Positions 17,274-26,304 of a DNA stretch of 64,000 nt are shown in pieces (positions within the stretch are counted from its first letter, which is position 1; every line of letters begins with the position of its first letter). This DNA comes from JAAFHZ01 sp964247085 (lineage in GTDB: Bacteria > Cyanobacteriota > Cyanobacteriia > Cyanobacteriales > Chamaesiphonaceae). A program made the position numbers and the translations under genes. The DNA is taken from the NCBI GenBank assembly GCA_964247085.1, contig CAXTSX010000016.1, positions 4,657 through 68,656 of the forward strand, written 5' to 3'. The notes beneath the pieces were generated by a model. It ran no database searches and was not told the DNA's origin. It worked only from the letters and a program-made list of their open reading frames with translations.

Positions 17274-19280
17274 CTAAAAAGTAGCAGAAATCCCCGCTCG
17301 GAAAGTCAAACCCGGACTATAAATCCGATTCACCCGCTCATACTGCACATCCGCCAAATTCTCCAAATACAGAGTGAGCGCCACATTCTCACTCAGCGGC
17401 ACCCGGCCATTGAGATCTAAATTAAAAAAGGCTGGTACAAAGTCAGTGGCCGTTTGGCCAGGGTTATTGAAAAATGCACGCCGCGTACCACTATTATAAT
17501 TAGTCAGTAAATTTAATTCCCAACCCTGGTGAGCATAACCCACCCCCAGCTGCGCTACTGAATAAGGAATAAAAGCTAATTGTTGTCCTTGGTCGGGGCC
17601 ACTTTGGATCTTAGAATCAGTGTAAGTATAGTTAGCAAAAGCTGACCACTGGGGAGCAAGCTGCTGACGGAGACTAAGCTCTAGACCGTTAGTACCCACC
17701 TGACCAATATTTGACCATTGAGTAGTAGTCGGACTAGTGGCAGTGGTAGCAATGCGATTGTTTAAAGTGCTACCAAAATAGCTGACTTTAGCCACCGAAC
17801 TGGGGCTCAAATTAATATCGAACCCAGCATTCCAACTGGCCCCGGTTTCTGGTTGGAGATTGGGATTGGGCAACCAACCATGAACAGTATCATAGAGATA
17901 AAGTTGGTCGAGTCCGGGATTGCGCTGAGCTCCAGTAGCCGAGGCTCGAAAAGCTACTTGAGGACTGATCTGCCACCGAGAACCCAGGCTGGGATTAAGA
18001 TAGCTACCAAATTGACTATTGATATTTTGGCGGGCACCTAAATCTACCTCGAATTTATCAGTAATTTTCCAGTTATTTACCGCAAAAAAAGCGGTGTTGA
18101 AAGTGTCCCGATTTTGGGTGCCATTAAAAGCGATCCGATCGGGTACTGTACTATTGGCCGTACCTTGGAGTTTTCTAGCCTGTACTTCACTACCCCAACG
18201 GAGGGTATTGGTGGGGGAAGTGCGCCAATTATGATCAACGCGAGCCGTTAAAGATTGAGTATCTAAGGTACCAGTCCGGCTATCGGTGGTGTTACCGCTG
18301 GGTCCAAAGGTTTCAAAATAATCTTTAGCGTAGCCGATCGAAGTGGTCAGAATCGAACTTTGATCGGGGCTTAGTTGAGTGCGAAGCTTGGCTCCCAGGC
18401 TAATGGTGTCGTGATTGAGACGATCTCTTTGCAGCGGAAATCCAAAATAGACTAATCCTCGGCGGCTAGCGGCCACAGTGGTATCAATATCCAGTCGATT
18501 ACGCGAATTTAAAGCAGCAGAGATGCTACCAGAGTAGCTAGTAGTGTCACTATCAGCATTAAACAATTTACCTGTTGCGGGGTCTCGATTGGCCGATCCA
18601 ACCGGGACGTTGTAGTTGTTATCGATGCGATATTTTTCGACTCCTACCCGGTAGTTCAGCTGATCGTTACCGCCTGTCTGACTGGCGCGGTAGTTTGCTC
18701 GACCCCAAGAACCTATCTCGGCGGCTAGATTAGTTTGAGGCTTACCTTGGTAAGTTTTACTAATGATGTTCACGGCTCCACCAAAAGCTTCGGAGCCATA
18801 TAAAATACTACCGGCACCACTAAATAATTCAATCCGATCGATTGAGTCCGCCGGAATACTATTTAGATCGGTGTTGCCATGATACGTACTGATATTGGCG
18901 TTGATCGGGCGACCATTCAGTAAAATAATAACTTGGTTAATCGATGCGCCACGATAATAAGTACCAGTGTGAATATCTGCGCCAAATCCAGCATCATTGA
19001 TGGCAAAGCCCGGTAAATTACGCAAAGCATCCGCCACATTCTTGGCCCCTTGGCGTTCTATTTCCACTCGATCGATCTGGTAAGTAGGAGCAGATTGAGG
19101 TAACTTGGGGCGACGTTTTCCTACTGATTCAATCACCAAATCAGCTTTTTCTTCTCCCTTGGCAGCATCGGGCGCAGGAGTCGGGGGGGCGATCGTCTGT
19201 GCTCTAGCCATCGGGCTCATGGTGATGCCCATCAGTAACATCCCAGCAGTCAAGATAAAAAATCTGAGTTGTCGAGTCAA
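17274..19280 (-). CDS. TonB-dependent outer-membrane receptor (BtuB/siderophore-receptor type)
   Basis: 668 residues. Signal peptide ends near residue 27 (MSPMARA), no AMIN or STN domain; plug domain from about 65 (YQIDRVEIERQGAKNVADAL ... YRGASINQVIILLNGRPINA ... LFSGAGSILYGSEAFGGAVN), then a 22-strand-type barrel ending in the aromatic FRAGISATF. The size and plug are closer to BtuB-like receptors than to large hydroxamate-siderophore receptors, but the ligand is unknown. The frame starts with TTG 19280, supported by GGGGA 7-8 bp upstream and by an immediate signal peptide. Opposite strand to the blaI-M56-exbB-exbD-tonB genes, which likely energise it. An 11-bp palindrome, CATCTGAGATG, lies 39 bp upstream. 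Confidence 0.92.
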   Translation of the reverse strand: MTRQLRFFILTAGMLLMGITMSPMARAQTIAPPTPAPDAAKGEEKADLVIESVGKRRPKLPQSAPTYQIDRVEIERQGAKNVADALRNLPGFAINDAGFGADIHTGTYYRGASINQVIILLNGRPINANISTYHGNTDLNSIPADSIDRIELFSGAGSILYGSEAFGGAVNIISKTYQGKPQTNLAAEIGSWGRANYRASQTGGNDQLNYRVGVEKYRIDNNYNVPVGSANRDPATGKLFNADSDTTSYSGSISAALNSRNRLDIDTTVAASRRGLVYFGFPLQRDRLNHDTISLGAKLRTQLSPDQSSILTTSIGYAKDYFETFGPSGNTTDSRTGTLDTQSLTARVDHNWRTSPTNTLRWGSEVQARKLQGTANSTVPDRIAFNGTQNRDTFNTAFFAVNNWKITDKFEVDLGARQNINSQFGSYLNPSLGSRWQISPQVAFRASATGAQRNPGLDQLYLYDTVHGWLPNPNLQPETGASWNAGFDINLSPSSVAKVSYFGSTLNNRIATTATSPTTTQWSNIGQVGTNGLELSLRQQLAPQWSAFANYTYTDSKIQSGPDQGQQLAFIPYSVAQLGVGYAHQGWELNLLTNYNSGTRRAFFNNPGQTATDFVPAFFNLDLNGRVPLSENVALTLYLENLADVQYERVNRIYSPGLTFRAGISATF

Positions 19281-19517
19281 AATGCATTCCCCTTTAAAGA
19301 TTTGTGACTAGTAGAAATCATCTGAGATGGTAAATCAAACAATTTTGTTACAAGAAAATTTCGGGCTGAAAATTGCTTCCAGTAATGTTTTTCAGCATTG
19401 TGCTTATGAGTTCCTGAAACATCTTGGAGGGGATATTGAATCTTGTCAAAAGACAGCCTGTCAAACACAGATCATGAGGTAGTGATGTAACCTATGAAAA
19501 AATAGTCTCGGACAATC

Positions 19518-19937
19518 ATGGTTCCACTGCCCAATCATCGACCGCAGCAACTTTCGCTGGGTCCGTTAGAAACTGAAATACTCAAAATTATCTGGCATTT
19601 TGGTAAGGTCACGGTTAAAGATGTTCATGACAGCATTTTGACAGATCCCGATCGGGATCTGGCCTATGCTTCGGTAACAACCATCCTCAATCGGTTGACT
19701 AATAAAGGCTGGTTAACTTGTGATAAGCAAGACCGTAGTTTTACCTGGCAACCCCTGATCAGTGCCGCCGAAGCCCAGGCTCTGCAAGCCTATGAACAGC
19801 TCAATCGGTTCTTAGCGGTGGGTAAGCCAGAGGTGGTGGCCGCGTTTGCCGATAGCTTAGATCAAGCCAGCTTCGAGCAACTAGAAGCGATCGGCCAAAA
19901 ACTCCAAGCAATCCGCGAAGCACGGGAGGAAAAATAA
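19518..19937 (+). CDS. BlaI/MecI-family winged-helix repressor
   Basis: 139 residues: winged helix with the family hallmark LGPLETEILKIIWHFGKVTVKDVHD and SVTTILNRLTNKGWL, then a short C-terminal dimerisation part. The stop overlaps the start of the M56 protease gene by one base (TAATG). In BlaI/BlaR systems the membrane protease triggers loss of repressor. In Synechocystis an analogous pair, PetR/PetP, controls the copper-responsive plastocyanin/cytochrome c6 switch (established for that species), so a metal signal is a reasonable guess here. Confidence 0.92.
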   Translation: MVPLPNHRPQQLSLGPLETEILKIIWHFGKVTVKDVHDSILTDPDRDLAYASVTTILNRLTNKGWLTCDKQDRSFTWQPLISAAEAQALQAYEQLNRFLAVGKPEVVAAFADSLDQASFEQLEAIGQKLQAIREAREEK

Positions 19938-20785
19938 TGCACTTAACTATGCTTTTGAGCATTCTGAGTCTGGCGTGGATTTATCGCTATTGTGTCCAGG
20001 CTTCGACCGTAGACAATTGGCACGCTCGCTGGCATCACACCCTAGAAATATTTCTGTTGCCACCATTGTTAGTAATCGTTAGTGCGATCGCCATCCTCCA
20101 AATGGGACCACATGGTTGGATGGTGTGGGGTTGGGAAGGTTGGGTTAGTTACTGGCTAGCCGTGGCCTTCTTAGGATGTAGCTTGTTTTGTTTGGTACGA
20201 ACAGCCTTAATTGGTTGGAAAATGATTGATCGAGTGCGGGCTTATCCATTAATAGAACTAGATGGTAATAGTGTGCGAGTCCTAGAAATCAATACTCCTT
20301 ACAGTGCCCAAATTGGTTTTTGGCGACCGGAACTGGTCGTTAGTCAAGGTTTATTAGATACTCTGCCACCAGCACACTGCCAAGCGGTATTGGCTCACGA
20401 ACGCGCTCATTATTACTACCGAGATACCTTTTGTTTTTTTTGGTTGGGTTGGCTGCGCCAGATTTCTAGCTGGTTGCCTCATAGCACTGCCATTTGGGAG
20501 GAATTATTAGTACTACGGGAGTTGCGAGCCGATCGCTGGGCCGCTCAAGAGACCGATGGTTTGCTACTGGCCGAAACCCTATTATTGGTAGTCCAAAAAA
20601 ATACGGTGGTTTTTGAGGATACTTACTGTGCAGCTTTTAATCAGGTGGCATCAGCCGATCGATTGACTCAACGTATCGAAGCTTTAATCAATTTACCAGC
20701 ATCAATTGAATCAAATAGCTGGTGGCAGTGGAAGTGGCTAATGATCTCATTACTACCCTTACTGGCTATCCCCCTGCATCGCTGA
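19937..20785 (+). CDS. M56-family (BlaR1-like) membrane metalloprotease without sensor domain
   Basis: 282 residues with four membrane segments (N-terminal one at about 1-20, others near 38-55, 68-92 and at the C-terminal end) and the zinc protease motif HERAH at residues 154-158 followed by ELRADRWAAQE. BlaR1 and MecR1 carry a large C-terminal penicillin-binding sensor; this protein lacks it. It is the partner of the BlaI-like repressor (1-bp overlap), and exbB follows 14 bp later, so the pair appears to be wired to TonB-dependent uptake. Confidence 0.9.
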   Translation: MHLTMLLSILSLAWIYRYCVQASTVDNWHARWHHTLEIFLLPPLLVIVSAIAILQMGPHGWMVWGWEGWVSYWLAVAFLGCSLFCLVRTALIGWKMIDRVRAYPLIELDGNSVRVLEINTPYSAQIGFWRPELVVSQGLLDTLPPAHCQAVLAHERAHYYYRDTFCFFWLGWLRQISSWLPHSTAIWEELLVLRELRADRWAAQETDGLLLAETLLLVVQKNTVVFEDTYCAAFNQVASADRLTQRIEALINLPASIESNSWWQWKWLMISLLPLLAIPLHR

Positions 20786-20799
20786 TCAGCAAAAAAATC

Positions 20800-21462
20800 A
20801 TGAATGATACCAATATTGTAAAGACTTTTCTGGCTGGTGGCTTAGTGATGTGGCCGCTGCTCCTGTTCTCTATTGTGGTGGTGGCACTGTCGATCGAACG
20901 AGGACTGTTTTGGTCAAAAAACATGAATCGCCAGCGGCATTTTGCCCAACGTTTTTTTAGTAGCTATCGCCAATATCCTCAGTTACATCCCAGCGACTTG
21001 AGTTCCGATCAAGATCTGCCCCTGGCCAGAATTTTCATGGCAGCAATTGCTCTAGATCGACCCACTGCCGAAGAATTTCGGTTGGCACTAGAAACTGAAT
21101 CGCAAGCCGAATTACCAGGGCTGGATCGCTTCACTAACATTTTTGATAGTGTCATTACCTTGTCACCGCTGTTGGGACTATTGGGCACGGTGACAGGCTT
21201 GATGAATTCCTTTGCTGCTTTGAACATCGGTGAAGCCGGAGCCAACAATGCTACTAATATTTCAGCTGGAATTGGCGAAGCCTTAACAGCCACAGCGGCT
21301 GGGTTAATTGTGGCAATTTTTACTTCGATCCTAGCTAGTTTTTTTCGGGGGCGGTACCAAAGACAATTGATTTTTTTGCAAGAATACTGTGGTCAAATTG
21401 AGCTGATTTATCGATCGCACTGTCATCGATTATCTGCCCAGCCAGCTGATGCGATCGCCTAA
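20800..21462 (+). CDS. exbB: ExbB/TolQ-family proton channel subunit
   Basis: 220 residues from ATG 20800; the frame is open back to 20722, overlapping the M56 gene, but that extension is not ExbB-like. Three membrane segments, with the conserved LSPLLGLLGTVTGLMNSF block and GIGEALTATAAGLIVAI. Works with ExbD to convert the proton gradient into TonB motion. Followed by exbD 17 bp later. Confidence 0.93.
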   Translation: MNDTNIVKTFLAGGLVMWPLLLFSIVVVALSIERGLFWSKNMNRQRHFAQRFFSSYRQYPQLHPSDLSSDQDLPLARIFMAAIALDRPTAEEFRLALETESQAELPGLDRFTNIFDSVITLSPLLGLLGTVTGLMNSFAALNIGEAGANNATNISAGIGEALTATAAGLIVAIFTSILASFFRGRYQRQLIFLQEYCGQIELIYRSHCHRLSAQPADAIA

Positions 21463-21479
21463 ACAATCACCCTAAATAT

Positions 21480-21911
21480 ATGCGCCTGCCTACCCCACCT
21501 CATGTACCGGCTCAAATTAGTGTCGTGGCCATGATCGATGTTTTGTTTGCCATCTTAACTTTTTTCATTGTTTCGTCGCTTTCTCTCAGTCAAAACAAGG
21601 GCTTGCCCGTAAATTTACCAGCGGCAGGTAATAGTCAAACTCCCGCCCAAACCAAAATAATAGTCAGCCTGAACGATCGCTCTGAGCTATCGGTAAATCG
21701 TCAACCTACTTCAATCGAAGAACTGGCTAATAAGGTGCAAGCAGTGATGAAGCAAGAATTAGCAGGCCAAGCTGCTCCCAGCAAAGCTAATCCCACCATG
21801 ATTATTATTAATGCCGATGAGCAGAGTGGTCATGGCCAGGTCACTCAAATCATGGACAAAATTCGTCAGGTACCCAATATTAAAATAGCGATCGCTACTA
21901 AGCAGCGCTGA
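21480..21911 (+). CDS. exbD: ExbD/TolR-family proton channel subunit
   Basis: 143 residues with one N-terminal membrane helix carrying the essential Asp (VVAMIDVLFAILTFFIVSS) and a periplasmic ExbD domain (TMIIINADEQSGHGQVTQIMDKIRQ has the typical fold pattern). Start ATG 21480. tonB begins 6 bp after its stop, so exbB-exbD-tonB form one unit. Confidence 0.93.
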   Translation: MRLPTPPHVPAQISVVAMIDVLFAILTFFIVSSLSLSQNKGLPVNLPAAGNSQTPAQTKIIVSLNDRSELSVNRQPTSIEELANKVQAVMKQELAGQAAPSKANPTMIIINADEQSGHGQVTQIMDKIRQVPNIKIAIATKQR

Positions 21912-21917
21912 ATCTAA

Positions 21918-23300
21918 ATGCTGACAAATAACACCATATCTGGAGCGGAAATTCGCACTCAAGAACTGCGCCAACTGTCCAAGATGTTGGTTGGTGGCTT
22001 GGGAGTCTCGCTGTTGATGCATCTGCTGGCAGCGATCGCCTTCAATTATTTGCCCACTCCAATTCCAGAAAGTGCTGTGGAAGTCACGATTATTGATGCT
22101 AGCGAGTTGCCCCCGGAACCACGCCCAACGGTGCCGTTACCATCACCATCGGTCATAAAAACAACCCCGGTCGCCACTCCCATCCCGACTAAACTTAAGA
22201 TCAAACCATTTACACCACTGAACAAGACTACTGTCGTTAATCCTGCGGGACGGGCATCGCCAGTGAAAATACCCACAAAGATTGCCAAAAGATCGATCGA
22301 ACAACCCCCCAAAATCCAGCGATCTTCTCCGAAACAGCAAGCATCAAAAAACATAGTCAAACCATCAATTTGGCAGCTACCGACTAATTCATCGAATAAT
22401 GAAAATATTGCGGCAGCACCGCTAATACCCTCCACTCCTCCAACTATCAAATCTAAGCCAGCAGAGCAAGCTGTTTCCCAAAAACCGTCACAGCGATCGA
22501 GCAAGCCAATTCCTCGTCCACAGCCCATCTTCAACGATATAGATAATCAGAATGTGTCGCGATCGGCTACTCCCCAGCCCAGCACCATTCCTAGTCCTCA
22601 GATCAGTCCCAGCCAAAAACAAATTGATAATCTTGACCAATTTGACCAAGATACTCTGGGTGTTCTATCAACACCCAGCGAAGATCCGCCAGGGCCTGTA
22701 AATGATCGACCAGTTGCTCCAAAATCCAGCACTGGTTCAAAAATTGCGCCTTCGATCGCCAGTAGTTCTAGCCCCAGTAATTCATTCAACTTGAAGGGTC
22801 GGTCTAGTACTTCCCCTGGCAGAGGCCAAAACACTCCTAGCATTACGCCCGGTAAAGAACAAGGTTTTGAGATTTCGGCACAGACCGACGGTAAAGTCGG
22901 TAGTGGCTCCTCCATCGGGCAGGGCAATAACTCTGGTCGTGGGAAATCTATGGCAGGCGGCGAGAGGACAGGGCAATCAACGATCAATGGTGGCAACGGT
23001 GGCACGGCCAAAAACGGTAATAGCTCGGCACCTGCTGGTATCACCTTACGCTGTGCGCCTAATGCCGACTGCAAGCCACCCTATCCCGAGGAAGCCAACG
23101 GGGAGAAAGGGATAACGGTTTTAGAAATTGTATTAGCTGATGATGGGAGCGTTAGCAATACGAAGATATCTAAAAGTTCCGGTAATAATTTGTTCGATCA
23201 AGCAGCTCTTGACGCAGCACCTATGATGCGCTTTGTGTTGCCATCAGGCCGTCAGCGAAAATTCAGGGTCGCTATTAAGTTCACCCCTGATGTTGATTAA
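21918..23300 (+). CDS. tonB: TonB-family energy transducer
   Basis: 460 residues: N-terminal helix (GGLGVSLLMHLLAAIAF) with the ExbB-contact His/Ser, a very long Pro/Ser/Lys-rich periplasm-spanning linker (about residues 60-360, longer than the roughly 150 residues of E. coli TonB), and a C-terminal TonB domain (ADCKPPYPEEANGEKGITVL ... SSGNNLFDQAALDAAPMMRF). Transfers energy to the receptor encoded at 17274-19280. A hairpin terminator follows. Confidence 0.92.
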   Translation: MLTNNTISGAEIRTQELRQLSKMLVGGLGVSLLMHLLAAIAFNYLPTPIPESAVEVTIIDASELPPEPRPTVPLPSPSVIKTTPVATPIPTKLKIKPFTPLNKTTVVNPAGRASPVKIPTKIAKRSIEQPPKIQRSSPKQQASKNIVKPSIWQLPTNSSNNENIAAAPLIPSTPPTIKSKPAEQAVSQKPSQRSSKPIPRPQPIFNDIDNQNVSRSATPQPSTIPSPQISPSQKQIDNLDQFDQDTLGVLSTPSEDPPGPVNDRPVAPKSSTGSKIAPSIASSSSPSNSFNLKGRSSTSPGRGQNTPSITPGKEQGFEISAQTDGKVGSGSSIGQGNNSGRGKSMAGGERTGQSTINGGNGGTAKNGNSSAPAGITLRCAPNADCKPPYPEEANGEKGITVLEIVLADDGSVSNTKISKSSGNNLFDQAALDAAPMMRFVLPSGRQRKFRVAIKFTPDVD

Positions 23301-23309
23301 TAGCTATTA

Positions 23310-23335
23310 AAAATCCCCCACTGCTGGAGGATTTT
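23310..23335. terminator. Hairpin terminator between convergent tonB and clpP
   Basis: Arms AAAATCCCCC (23310-23319) and GGAGGATTTT (23326-23335), 9 of 10 pairs, with A- and T-rich ends so it can act in both directions. It lies between the tonB stop and the clpP stop. Confidence 0.75.
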
Positions 23336-23348
23336 CAACAATTAGCTA

Positions 23349-23969
23349 CTAATACTTCGCTTGAATCTCTTTTGGCGAAAGCCGCGTCTCAATTACCTGA
23401 TCGATTAGCCCATATTCTTTGGCCTCATGGGGAGACATAAAGAAGTCCCGGTCCATATCTTTCTCGATTCTTTCTAGAGTTTGACCAGTGTTCTTGGCAT
23501 AAATGCCATTCAACTGACCACGCAGCCGCACAATTTCCCGAGCTTCGATTTCGATATCGGATGCCTGACCACGGGTCCCACCAGAAGGTTGGTGAATCAT
23601 GATTCGGGAATGGGGTAGCGACAAGCGGCGACCTTTGGTACCGGCCATCAGCAAGAAAGAACCCATCGAAGCGGCCAAGCCCACACAGATCGTTACTACT
23701 TCCGACTTGATGTGCTGCATCGTATCAAAAATAGCCATTCCGGCTGTGACTGAGCCACCAGGGGAATTGATGTAGAGATAGATGGGCTTAGAGCTATCTT
23801 CAGAGTCTAAATAGAGGAGGTAAGCCACCAGCTGATTGGCAATGCCGTCATCTACTTCTTCCGATAAAAACATAATCCGTTCCCGAAATAGTCGCTCGTA
23901 GATTTGAATCCACTGCTCGTAGTTGCTGCCGGGGAGTTTATAAGGAACGCTGGGAATACCGATCGGCAT
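23349..23969 (-). CDS. clpP: ATP-dependent Clp protease proteolytic subunit, catalytically complete
   Basis: 206-residue serine peptidase that forms rings fed by ClpC or ClpX. The triad is intact: Ser101 (GLAASMGSFLL), His126 (RIMIHQPSGG) and Asp175 (DMDRDFFMSP). The N-terminus MPIGIPSVPYKLPG is like the cyanobacterial ClpP3-type subunits. Last of three tandem clp genes: clpR, a second ClpR-like gene, then this; 40 bp after the second. Confidence 0.95.
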   Translation of the reverse strand: MPIGIPSVPYKLPGSNYEQWIQIYERLFRERIMFLSEEVDDGIANQLVAYLLYLDSEDSSKPIYLYINSPGGSVTAGMAIFDTMQHIKSEVVTICVGLAASMGSFLLMAGTKGRRLSLPHSRIMIHQPSGGTRGQASDIEIEAREIVRLRGQLNGIYAKNTGQTLERIEKDMDRDFFMSPHEAKEYGLIDQVIETRLSPKEIQAKY

Positions 23970-24009
23970 GATTCAAATCTCCTAATTAATATTTTAAAGA
24001 TGGCCAAAT

Positions 24010-24651
24010 TTAAGGCTTAGAGCTGTGCAGCACCCGATCGATCAAGCCATATTCTTGGGCTTCGGTCGGAGATAAATAGAAAATCCGCTGCATGTCTTGA
24101 TTGATTTGGGCAACCGATTTACCGGTATTTTTCGCCAAGATCTCGGCGATCAACTCCCGTTTAGCGACTGTTTCAATTGCATTCACTTGAATATCGGTGG
24201 CCTGACCACTCATTCCGCTGTAGGGCTGGCTGAGAGCCAGCATAGAATGGGGGAGACTCGCCCGCTTACCCTTGGAACCCGAAGAGAGAATCACGTTGGA
24301 TAATCCGATCGATTGCCCCAAGCAAATGGTGATAATCTCGGATTTGAGGTGTTGCATAGTGTCGTAGATCGACAATGCTGCAATCACTGCCATAAAGCCA
24401 GAAGATTCATTTGCTTCGCCAGTGGCTACCGGATCGCCATAGGAGTTGATGTATAAATAAATCGGCTTATTGTTATCTTCCGATTCCAAATACAACATCG
24501 AGGCAATCAAAGAATTAGCCAAACTAGTATTCAGAGTCTGGTTCAAAAAGATGATCCGTTCTTGGCTCATCCGCGTGAAAATATTAATCCACTGCCACTG
24601 TTGGCTACCGGGAATGTTGTAGGGCACGCGCATCGGCGATTCAACAGCCAT
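24010..24651 (-). CDS. ClpP-like subunit lacking catalytic Ser and His (second ClpR-like paralogue)
   Basis: 213 residues, clearly of the ClpP fold (PGSQQWQWINIFTRM, SEDNNKPIYLYINS, AQEYGLIDRVL). At the nucleophile position there is Gly116 (CLGQSIGLSN), and the His position is Ser141 (LPHSMLALSQ), so it should be proteolytically inactive. It also carries an insertion of about 15 residues (YGDPVATGEANESSGF) after the strand that normally holds GGS. Lies 14 bp from clpR upstream. Probably a structural ring subunit. Confidence 0.85.
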   Translation of the reverse strand: MAVESPMRVPYNIPGSQQWQWINIFTRMSQERIIFLNQTLNTSLANSLIASMLYLESEDNNKPIYLYINSYGDPVATGEANESSGFMAVIAALSIYDTMQHLKSEIITICLGQSIGLSNVILSSGSKGKRASLPHSMLALSQPYSGMSGQATDIQVNAIETVAKRELIAEILAKNTGKSVAQINQDMQRIFYLSPTEAQEYGLIDRVLHSSKP

Positions 24652-24665
24652 AATTTCTCCAGGTT

Positions 24666-25337
24666 TTAAACACCAACGGGTAAAGCAGTAGGCAAATCCT
24701 TGGCACTCTCTAGCACTCGATCGATCAAGCCATATTCTTTAGCCTGCTCGGGAGTAAGATAAAAAGTCCGTTCAATATCCTTGGCAATCTTAGCGGCAGT
24801 TTGGCCAGTATTCTGAGCCAAAATATCCAGCATAGTCGCCTTGTTGTCTAAGATTTCCTTAGCGCGAATCTGAATATCGGTAGCTTGACCGCGTCCCATG
24901 CCGGTGCGCGCTTGATTCAAGACGATCGTACCGTGGGGCAAACTGGCTCGACAGCCTTTGGTGCCACAGGAGAGAATCATGGCCGCTGTACCCATGGCCT
25001 GACCGATACAGATGGTGTGAACTGGGGGCTTAATGTAGGCCATCGTGTCACAGATGGCAAAGGCTTCGGTTTCTTGTCCGATCGCCTCGCCACCATACCA
25101 AGAGGTACCAGTGGAATTGATATAAAAGAAAATTGGTTTTTCGGGGTTGTCAAACTGGAGATAGAGCAACTGGGCAATAATTAGCCGGGTGACATCTAGT
25201 CCAAGCTGACGCTTATATTCGTCCGACGATACCAGGGGCAAGCCCAAATAGATAATGCGCTCCTTCAGAATCAGAGAAGGTAAATCTGGAGGGGGGGTGC
25301 GATAAGCGCTGTCACCGTAGTAAGGAGCTTGTACCAT
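24666..25337 (-). CDS. clpR: ClpR, inactive Clp protease ring subunit
   Basis: 223 residues. The ClpP fold with Gly116 replacing the catalytic Ser (CIGQAMGTAAM) and Asn141 replacing the His (HGTIVLNQARTG), as expected for cyanobacterial ClpR, plus the family's insertion STGTSWYGGEAIGQETEAF. In cyanobacteria ClpR joins ClpP3 in a mixed core used by ClpC. First gene of the tandem clp set; PAM68 and rpsO lie further upstream on the same strand. Confidence 0.9.
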   Translation of the reverse strand: MVQAPYYGDSAYRTPPPDLPSLILKERIIYLGLPLVSSDEYKRQLGLDVTRLIIAQLLYLQFDNPEKPIFFYINSTGTSWYGGEAIGQETEAFAICDTMAYIKPPVHTICIGQAMGTAAMILSCGTKGCRASLPHGTIVLNQARTGMGRGQATDIQIRAKEILDNKATMLDILAQNTGQTAAKIAKDIERTFYLTPEQAKEYGLIDRVLESAKDLPTALPVGV

Positions 25338-25410
25338 AAGGCTATTTCTTCAGGTCTAAATCTACCCTTCATCTTAACCCTCATCCCGTCACAGGTGGTG
25401 AGTAGGGTTA

Positions 25411-25863
25411 TTACTGCACATCTTTACGTAGAGCATTGGATTTCTTGTACCCTGCTCTCATCCGGCCAAAATTTAGTTTAAATTCTTCTAAACCTAGCCA
25501 GGTACCATCCTTGTCTTCTTCCCAGGATGCGGAAAGCACTCCATAGCTCAGACCCAAGACCCCCAAGCCGAGACAGCCCATGCTAGACAGTAACACGGCT
25601 ACATTAGGCAAGTTAATGCCACTTTTAATAGCAAAATAGCTACCAATAAATACCAACATTCCCAACACGGTAGGAGTGCCAGAAAGCACTACCGACCTAG
25701 CAATCATTCGTTTGCCTACTGCATCAGGAATGCGGCTAGCTTCTAAAGCGGCCGGATCGCGCTCCGGCTTATTCATAATCACCGGTTTACGCTTAGCCAC
25801 CGCCGAACGAGGCTTATTAGCACCAGGCTCAAATGGTAAAGATTTGCGCGATTCTTCAGTCAT
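25411..25863 (-). CDS. PAM68-family photosystem II assembly protein (DUF3464)
   Basis: 150 residues: basic soluble N-terminus, two membrane helices (VVLSGTPTVLGMLVFIGSYF and VAVLLSSMGCLGLGVLGLSY) and a C-terminus SASWEEDKDGTWLGLEEFKL, the signature of PAM68/Sll0933. The family helps early photosystem II assembly and chlorophyll insertion in thylakoids. As in other cyanobacteria it lies directly downstream of rpsO. Confidence 0.9.
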   Translation of the reverse strand: MTEESRKSLPFEPGANKPRSAVAKRKPVIMNKPERDPAALEASRIPDAVGKRMIARSVVLSGTPTVLGMLVFIGSYFAIKSGINLPNVAVLLSSMGCLGLGVLGLSYGVLSASWEEDKDGTWLGLEEFKLNFGRMRAGYKKSNALRKDVQ

Positions 25864-25960
25864 ATTTAGAATTTTTTGGATATGTTAACGAATCTTTAAA
25901 ATATAACAATAATGATGGAAGGGGGAGTCCGACTGAACTGTGGCGAACTCCCTAGTTCGC

Positions 25961-26230
25961 CTAACCCCGAATGCCCAGTTTAGCAATCAAGGCTTGATAA
26001 CGAGACAGTTCTTCCCTTTGGATATAAGCTAGTAAACGCTTGCGATTACTGATCATTTGCAGCAGACCCCGGCGCGAAGCATGGTCGCTCTTATTGGTCT
26101 TCAGGTGTAAGCTCAACCGGTTAATCCGATCGGTGAGCATGGCCACCTGTAAATCAGCAGAACCGGTGTCAGTGGCATGACGCTGATGCTCAGACAGAAT
26201 CTCTTGTTTACGCTCTTGCGTTAAGGACAT
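25961..26230 (-). CDS. rpsO: 30S ribosomal protein S15
   Basis: 89 residues, the normal length, with the S15 signature (TGSADLQVAMLTDRINRLSLHL and SRRGLLQMISNRKRLLAYI). Binds 16S rRNA in the platform of the small subunit. ATG 26230 follows a ribosome site only weakly; 97 bp upstream of the PAM68 gene on the same strand. Confidence 0.97.
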   Translation of the reverse strand: MSLTQERKQEILSEHQRHATDTGSADLQVAMLTDRINRLSLHLKTNKSDHASRRGLLQMISNRKRLLAYIQREELSRYQALIAKLGIRG

Positions 26231-26304
26231 GAATACTTCCAGATTTTAGCGAATTGTGCAACTAAGTATAATAGCATCACAGCTCTACCTTTCCAAATAA
26301 ATAT

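Noticed and set aside
17127..17420. 97-codon ORF near the receptor 3' end
   Set aside because: Its second half is antisense to the receptor and its first half has no recognisable domain.
22046..23074. Two long minus-strand ORFs opposite tonB
   Set aside because: They mirror the low-complexity Pro/Ser linker of TonB; composition is an artefact.
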